In this document: positions 4,253-8,928 of the stretch, piece by piece | How positions within the stretch are numbered: position 1 is the first letter of the stretch | How the letters are laid out: the number at the start of each line of letters is the position of its first letter | Assembly (NCBI GenBank): GCA_050486405.1 | Contig: JBJHDF010000052.1 | Coordinates: 1-8,928, forward strand | Origin: JBJHDF01 sp050486405 | Lineage (GTDB): Bacteria; Pseudomonadota; Gammaproteobacteria; Pseudomonadales; Cellvibrionaceae | Direction: 5' to 3' | DNA: 8,928 nucleotides | Made by a program: the position numbers and the translations under genes | Notes under the pieces: generated by a model | Seen by the model: only the letters and a program-made list of their open reading frames with translations | Database searches by the model: none | What the model was told of the DNA's origin: nothing

Positions 4253-7200
4253 TTATTCCGCATATGGCTCTATTCCATAAATTTTTTCGATAATTTTTCT
4301 ATACGTCCAGGAGCTAGGAGCCCTTTTTCCCTTTTCACAGTAGGACATTATATCGTAAACCCTGTTGGGCTCAGGCATGACTGCTTCCGCATTAAATGGA
4401 ACTCCTGGCCTAACAGGATTCCATTTCTTGTCATGAAATCTTCTCAAATAATTGTCTCTATATGGCCAATCTGTTACTGGAGAATTGGCTTCCAAACAAG
4501 CGCTCACGGGACGATGCGTATTGTTATGCCTTCTTCCCCAGGCATGAGAAATTTCGTGAAACAATATTTCTTCAACATCAGCATCAGCGATATCTCCCCA
4601 CACATTTATTACTCCGTCTCCGGTCCTGGCAAACCCACCGACATGATCTCCATTTTGAACCTCAAATTTCATTATACCAGAATCATGAAGAGTAACATCC
4701 AGAACTTGTGCCGAACGATTCATTTCGTTCACTTCCAAAAACATGAAATCAATTGCTTCGACTAATTCGCTCCTCCATTCGATCATATCGCTCCGATTTC
4801 TCCATCGACCTTCACTATCCAACTTATCAGCACTGGGTGCACCCACTATAACCCAGTTTTCTACCGGTGACTCAACAGATACTATCCTGTGATCGGTTGG
4901 CATCCAGCGACGGATACGTTGTATGTAGCTACTCAGGAGTTCCCAGCTGTTTGGCACACATTCAATCTGAGATGTTTCCGAATAATCCATGCCAAACTCA
5001 TCTGAAGCCATACAAAACTGCAGCGCGTAGAATGTTATTGGCTTGGATTTCAGAATATCCTTTCCGCTGATATAAAGATTCCACGCCTCAGGAAACGAAG
5101 GATCGCTCCATTCCCTTGCCTCAATATGTATATGTAGGTCTTCTCCAGCACTTAAATAACTCTCGTAGTCGATACCAATATCAACACTCAAGCAATATGG
5201 TGAACTGCCGTGATGCAAAGACACTCTCTGATCGTCTTGCCCACATTTCTCTTTTAGATGAATAACACGACTATCATAAAAGTCTCCATTTAAACTTACC
5301 ACCACCTCATAGTACCTACTTTCCTTTTTTGACTCTTTAAAATATACTCTCATTACAGTCGGCTTATCTGTCAGCATTGGAACAAATAAAGAGACTTTTT
5401 GCGCGTCACCCGGCGGCTGTCCATCTGCCGGATTGTAACTGGCAATACCCAACTCCTTAAAAGACCAGTAGTCCTGAATAACCTGGACAAGCTCAACACC
5501 CTCTATAATCGCATTCCCAAACGCAAACTCCCACAGTATATTCCCCGCATCCTGATTGCTGTACAACCGCAGGGCGATCAGGTCTTCAGGGTCCAGCAGG
5601 TGAATATGATCCAGGTTCGGGAAGGTGATCTGCCCGTTTTCTCCCAGGATAGCGCGGATTTCATAGTTGCCCAGGGAAAAAACCAACTCCTGGGGACCGT
5701 CGATATGAGGCAGACGGCCAAACTGTGCGCTAGCCAGGGAATAGAAAAGTTCAATCATCTGATCCGTGGTGTTCAAATAGCGAGCACTGAGATCATAAAT
5801 CGGCATCCGGGAAGTCTCGCCTTCGTCGTTCACACTGGTACGGTAGATCTCGTCAATCTCCAATGAATAGCGGCTGAATTGGTACTCCGGGCGGTAGTGC
5901 CAGGCGTAGTAGGGTTCAGGTTCCGGCAGGGTTGAGGTGTTGCCGCCCTCCTCCGCCAATTGGGTACGCATATCGCGGAAGCGGCGAATGCCCTCCCAGT
6001 CTGTCGCCTCATCATACAGCGGCACCAAAAACGGCGTCAGTCGTCCGGGGCGGCCGCTGAGCCGGCCACCCTGGGGGTTGCCGAAGCTGGGGCTTTCGAC
6101 TAGCTGGGTGCCGGAGACGTGGATGTAGTAGTGCTCCGGCACTGTCAGGTTGTCTTTGAGCTGGATCACCTGGGTCTGGCGCCCCGGCGCAATCGGAAAG
6201 TGTGCCAGGTTGTTACCTTCGGCAGTTTCCCTTAACTCGTTCGGCCCGGTCACTTTGGCCAGACGGCCCGTCAGGCCATAGTTGCTACCCGGTGGGAACT
6301 GGCTGGAGTTACCCCCCTCGCCTCCCCCCATACTCAACCCCTCCGGCAATGGCCGACCGTCCGGTGCCAGCCATTCGGTGGTTACCTCGATCACCGTGTC
6401 GCTGGTCAGACCCGCCCCTTCGGCGCCCAACAGGTAGCGGCGTTGCTCACCGGCCGTCAGACCGTATTCCACCGCGTAGCGCCGCTCGGCCCAGATCTTC
6501 AGGTTCGGCGGGCGCAGCACCAGCGGCTCCACCGGCACATTGAGCAGACCGGTGTCGCCGGCACTGGTCAACTGCACGCTCTGCACGTCCATATAACCCG
6601 TAGCCCTATTGATGGCTACCAGGCTGACCCGTTCGCCAACGCGCAGCACGTTGTCCGGGTTCTCCCGGAAGGGTTGCTCAAGACCATACTCTTCGGCCCA
6701 GTCGCCCCAGGCGGAGCGGCGATTTTCATAAACCCTGTGTCTGAGCCCCATATCATTCGGGCCGCGCATCATCAGGCGGTAGCCCACCTTTCCCGCCTCT
6801 TCGGCTTCGAAAATTTCACTGTCTTTCAACCCACGGCGCTCAACGATCAACTCCCCGGTGGATTCACGAAAGACCAGCAGGTCTGTGTCCTGCAGATCTT
6901 CCTGACTGATGGCCCCCAGCAGCCCCGCGTCTTCGCGGCGCACCGGGGTGTTGGCCAGGCGGATCAGGTCCGGCTGGGGGCCGGCGTCTTCAAAACCCTC
7001 CGGCGCCGGGTTCTCTTCCGGGTTGGAACTGAGAAAAATACCCTGCCGGTCACCGTCCGAGTCAGCGCGGAACAGCTCAAAGGGAGAACCGTCGGCCAGG
7101 GTAACGGTTTCCACCCGGCCCAGCCGCGCCTCGTCCAACTGGCCGTCGCCGTCGAAGTCGTACCAGGTGGCGGCAGTGGGCGTCTCGTCCGGGTCGAACA

Positions 7201-8332
7201 CCCGGTAGTGGGTCTCCCCCAGCGGTACCGGTTCGCTTTGCGGCTCCGGGCCGGCCAGGCTCAGGGTGCCGGTCAGAAACATCACGTCCACGTGGAAATC
7301 GAACGGTTGCCGTGGCGGGAAGGACGGCTGCATGCCCAGAACGGCGACGTAGGCCATCATCGCCGACAAACTCGTGCCACCCGTCGGCGGTGGAGGGGCC
7401 CAACAGGTCACCCAGTTCGGACGTGCCAACAAGTAAGGGAGTGTCGGCGCGCCCTGGGGATTGAAACTGCGGTAGCGCAGACTCACGTGGGAGTCTGCGG
7501 GAAAGGTGTAACCCCCGGGCGGACAGACAAACCAATAATCAAAATAGTACTTGCCCTCTGAGTCGGTGGCTCCCACACCACCGATAAAGTGGAACACCTC
7601 TACTCTGGCATTGGTCACTGGCCCAAAAATGGTGTCCTCCGGTGTACGCCGGCTGCTCGACTGCCCTTGATTGGGATCGCCGTAAAACGCCGTGCGCGGG
7701 GCCAGTATGTGTGGGGATTCATGCACGATGCGCCCGTGTCGATCCAGCAGCAGGGTGCGGGTGTTGGACCCGGGACGACGGACGTCGCTCAGGTCCACCG
7801 TGAACCGCAGCAGGGTCAGTTCATTGGGATCCGTGCGGTGCCGGTGCACCTGGGGGCGCACCAGCACGCTCTGGATACTCGGGTGCAGGGAGGGTGGCGC
7901 AATCGGCGTCTGTCCGTCCGCCAGGGTGTAGGACTGGCCCAGGAACGCCTCCCGGGGCATCAGCCGGGCACCTTCGGCCAAGCCCCCGGCGTGTTCGGCC
8001 ATCCAGGCTTCGAGCAGCTCCACTTGCTCCTGAAATTCGTGCCGGCTAATGATACGGATATCCGCCAGGGTGTGGCCGTCCGGCAGCGGCACTGGCTCGC
8101 CTTTTTCTTCCCCGGCAGCATCGTACGCCATGATTACTGCCTGGGTGCTGGTGGCAGCGTTTTCAGTCTCCGGCGTTACCAGACCGCGGGCCATCACAGC
8201 ACCCTGTTGATGTTCGCTGTGAAAAGGCAACAAAAACCCATAAGCCGACAAAGCCACCAGCAACAGTGTCAGGCCCAGCAGCAGGCCAAGCATGTATCGG
8301 AGCGAAATGTTGTTCTTGTCAGTTCCGTTCAT
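4253..8332 (-). CDS. Large membrane-anchored or exported protein with C-terminal metzincin protease domain (1359 aa)
   Basis: This is a putative zinc endopeptidase on an extracytoplasmic body. Residues about 13-35 form a hydrophobic segment after K6/R12, so it is a signal anchor or uncleaved signal. Residues about 230-330 contain ATDSEGKYYFDY, resembling carboxypeptidase-regulatory or transthyretin-like domains. DFDGDGQLDE (392-401) and DSDGD (424-428) look like calcium-binding loops. The body to about residue 950 is beta-rich and unfamiliar. IEGVELVQVIQDY and LTDKPTVMRVYF (about 985-1000) resemble the domain preceding metzincin domains in large secreted M66-like proteins. H1259, E1260, H1263 and H1269 (HEISHAWGRRH) form the zinc site, with a Met-turn at M1329 (DIMSYC); C1279 and C1332 may form a disulfide. 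It ends after SSWTYRKIIEKIYG, where relatives usually continue into a beta-rich tail; that tail appears in the next ORF. No strong Shine-Dalgarno precedes ATG 8330-8332. GC falls sharply near codon 978. The domain class is secure; substrate and export route are unknown. Confidence 0.85.
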   Translation of the reverse strand: MNGTDKNNISLRYMLGLLLGLTLLLVALSAYGFLLPFHSEHQQGAVMARGLVTPETENAATSTQAVIMAYDAAGEEKGEPVPLPDGHTLADIRIISRHEFQEQVELLEAWMAEHAGGLAEGARLMPREAFLGQSYTLADGQTPIAPPSLHPSIQSVLVRPQVHRHRTDPNELTLLRFTVDLSDVRRPGSNTRTLLLDRHGRIVHESPHILAPRTAFYGDPNQGQSSSRRTPEDTIFGPVTNARVEVFHFIGGVGATDSEGKYYFDYWFVCPPGGYTFPADSHVSLRYRSFNPQGAPTLPYLLARPNWVTCWAPPPPTGGTSLSAMMAYVAVLGMQPSFPPRQPFDFHVDVMFLTGTLSLAGPEPQSEPVPLGETHYRVFDPDETPTAATWYDFDGDGQLDEARLGRVETVTLADGSPFELFRADSDGDRQGIFLSSNPEENPAPEGFEDAGPQPDLIRLANTPVRREDAGLLGAISQEDLQDTDLLVFRESTGELIVERRGLKDSEIFEAEEAGKVGYRLMMRGPNDMGLRHRVYENRRSAWGDWAEEYGLEQPFRENPDNVLRVGERVSLVAINRATGYMDVQSVQLTSAGDTGLLNVPVEPLVLRPPNLKIWAERRYAVEYGLTAGEQRRYLLGAEGAGLTSDTVIEVTTEWLAPDGRPLPEGLSMGGGEGGNSSQFPPGSNYGLTGRLAKVTGPNELRETAEGNNLAHFPIAPGRQTQVIQLKDNLTVPEHYYIHVSGTQLVESPSFGNPQGGRLSGRPGRLTPFLVPLYDEATDWEGIRRFRDMRTQLAEEGGNTSTLPEPEPYYAWHYRPEYQFSRYSLEIDEIYRTSVNDEGETSRMPIYDLSARYLNTTDQMIELFYSLASAQFGRLPHIDGPQELVFSLGNYEIRAILGENGQITFPNLDHIHLLDPEDLIALRLYSNQDAGNILWEFAFGNAIIEGVELVQVIQDYWSFKELGIASYNPADGQPPGDAQKVSLFVPMLTDKPTVMRVYFKESKKESRYYEVVVSLNGDFYDSRVIHLKEKCGQDDQRVSLHHGSSPYCLSVDIGIDYESYLSAGEDLHIHIEAREWSDPSFPEAWNLYISGKDILKSKPITFYALQFCMASDEFGMDYSETSQIECVPNSWELLSSYIQRIRRWMPTDHRIVSVESPVENWVIVGAPSADKLDSEGRWRNRSDMIEWRSELVEAIDFMFLEVNEMNRSAQVLDVTLHDSGIMKFEVQNGDHVGGFARTGDGVINVWGDIADADVEEILFHEISHAWGRRHNNTHRPVSACLEANSPVTDWPYRDNYLRRFHDKKWNPVRPGVPFNAEAVMPEPNRVYDIMSYCEKGKRAPSSWTYRKIIEKIYGIEPYAE

Positions 8333-8370
8333 TGTTTGTTGCTGCTTGGTGTTGTTTATTGTTCCCGGGA

Positions 8371-8418
8371 CTCCCCGGCCCTCTCCCCTCCCCGGCCCTC
8401 CCCTCTATGAGGGGAGGG
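8371..8418. repeat. GC-rich intergenic repeat with perfect hairpin
   Basis: The 88-bp gap between the upstream gene and the metzincin gene holds CTCCCCGGCCCTC twice (8371-8383 and 8388-8400, 17-bp period). This is followed by a perfect 10-bp inverted repeat, CCCTCCCCTC (8396-8405) and GAGGGGAGGG (8409-8418), around TAT. Neither strand has a T tract after the hairpin, so a classical terminator is not supported. It may affect mRNA processing or stability between the two genes. It also resembles the widespread G/C-rich intergenic repeats of proteobacteria. Confidence 0.6.
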
Positions 8419-8420
8419 AG

Positions 8421-8928
8421 CTAAGGCTGTAGTCGCACCCGCAGCAAAGCCGGGTCGGTCTGACCACTGTTGGCCAGGGATTCCAGCACCGGTTGCCACT
8501 TGGGGTGCATCAGCATGTAGCCCAGGTAATCCAGACTGTTGAGCGGCACCTTGCCCACGCTGGTTACCTGGCGGTTGCTCAGCAGCCCCAGGCCCATCAC
8601 TTGCAGGGATTCCAGGGTCTGGTCGTAACCCACCAGAACCACGTATTGCGGGTCCATCAGCAGGTAGTCGTGGCTGCCGTGCAGCGGCGGCGCCTGCAGC
8701 GTGAGGCCCACCCGTCCTTCCACGGCAATGCCTCGGGGCTGGGTGGCGAACACCCAACTGACCCGGGCGTTGTCGGCCATGGGGTCGCCGATCTGCTCCA
8801 ACGGCATAAACTGCACGTGCACATTGCCGCTGGTGCGGTTGTTGGGAAACAGCAGCCGGGCGTCGCTCAGATCCAGTTGCAACTGGTGGCCCGCCAGCGA
8901 TACCTGCGGCTCGCCGCTGTTGACCAGA
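8421..8928 (-). CDS. C-terminal part of an unidentified large protein, running off the right edge
   Basis: The frame is open from the right edge (first readable residues LVNSGEPQVSLAG) to TAG at 8421-8423, giving about 168 residues. The true start is outside the window; the TTG at 8882 is only an internal codon. The sequence is beta-rich and aliphatic, with VSWVFATQPRGIAVEGRVGL, then DYLLMDPQYVVLVGYDQTLE and LNSLDYLGYMLMHP. There is no membrane segment or catalytic motif that I recognise. GC is high, like the 5' two-thirds of the following gene, which starts 88 bp downstream on the same strand, so the two are likely co-transcribed. I do not know its function; a surface or exported partner of the metzincin protein is a guess based on position only. 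Confidence 0.65.
   Translation of the reverse strand, partial: LVNSGEPQVSLAGHQLQLDLSDARLLFPNNRTSGNVHVQFMPLEQIGDPMADNARVSWVFATQPRGIAVEGRVGLTLQAPPLHGSHDYLLMDPQYVVLVGYDQTLESLQVMGLGLLSNRQVTSVGKVPLNSLDYLGYMLMHPKWQPVLESLANSGQTDPALLRVRLQP

Noticed and set aside
4030..4268. CATATGGC at 4030-4037 and 4261-4268 as an 8-bp target duplication of an insert that split the metzincin gene
   Set aside because: Removing the DNA between the copies does not restore a common reading frame (a TGA follows). A palindrome-containing 8-mer can recur by chance in this AT-rich gap.
4106..4765. + strand open frame (219 codons) opposite the protease domain
   Set aside because: It is antisense to the HExxH/Met-turn region and has no recognisable protein features.
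6443..7561. Long + strand open frame (372 codons) opposite the metzincin gene body
   Set aside because: It is antisense to a well-supported gene in a high-GC stretch where stops are rare. The product has no domain, and the minus-strand frame carries recognisable motifs.
4253..8332. RHS/YD-repeat polymorphic toxin
   Set aside because: I see no YD repeats and no RHS core motif. Only the general body-plus-variable-tip layout is similar, so I do not use that name.
7589..8410. + strand open frame (273 codons) over the N-terminal part of the metzincin gene
   Set aside because: Same reason: it overlaps the anchor-encoding region completely, its product is low-complexity Gln/Arg/Gly-rich, and it has no recognisable motif.
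1..8928. CRISPR array, tRNA or rRNA gene
   Set aside because: I saw no regularly spaced repeats, cloverleaf-like segments or rRNA-like conserved stretches on either strand.

Overview
The window has two unrelated halves. The left third (about 1-2510) is nested mobile DNA read on the + strand. The rest (about 2784-8928) is a minus-strand gene group for large exported or surface proteins. Coding style, the IS content and the GC of the native-looking part (roughly 55-63 % in segments I counted) suggest a gammaproteobacterium, possibly marine. That assignment is an inference; nothing here fixes the taxon.

Left region. A DDE (rve/integrase-core) transposase gene, called element A here, enters from the left edge and is broken twice. 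First, a 49-bp palindromic insert sits at 518-566, directly after the catalytic E motif, and shifts the frame. Second, a complete IS3-type two-ORF element, called element B, lies at about 648-2326. Element B has OrfA, a classic A AAA AAG -1 slippery site, and OrfB with an intact DD(35)E triad. Removing both inserts restores a continuous element A reading frame ending at 2493. An 18-bp stretch just after the element A stop is the exact inverted copy of the outer left end of element B.

Middle (2494-2783). This stretch holds no convincing gene. It contains an inverted repeat that looks like a minus-strand terminator and a perfect 16-bp tandem duplication ending next to the stop codon of the neighbouring minus-strand gene.

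Right region, minus strand, in transcription order: (i) the 3' end of a gene running off the right edge (8421-8928+); (ii) an 88-bp GC-rich gap with a strong hairpin and a 17-bp tandem repeat; (iii) a 1359-residue protein with an N-terminal membrane anchor, a long beta-rich body with DxDGD-type motifs, and a C-terminal metzincin protease domain (HEISHAWGRRH plus an IMSYC Met-turn); (iv) a 227-bp gap; (v) a 406-residue protein without a signal peptide, whose sequence resembles the Ig-like tail usually found behind such a protease domain.

The most interesting feature is inside the 1359-residue gene. Base composition drops from 58 % GC (5401-5460) to 33-35 % (5281-5400) close to codon 978, where the protease-associated part begins. 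The low-GC state then continues through the 406-residue gene. This looks like a resident export/anchor body that acquired a foreign catalytic tip and its tail, as in polymorphic effector proteins, but with a metzincin tip and a tail that is now a separate ORF.
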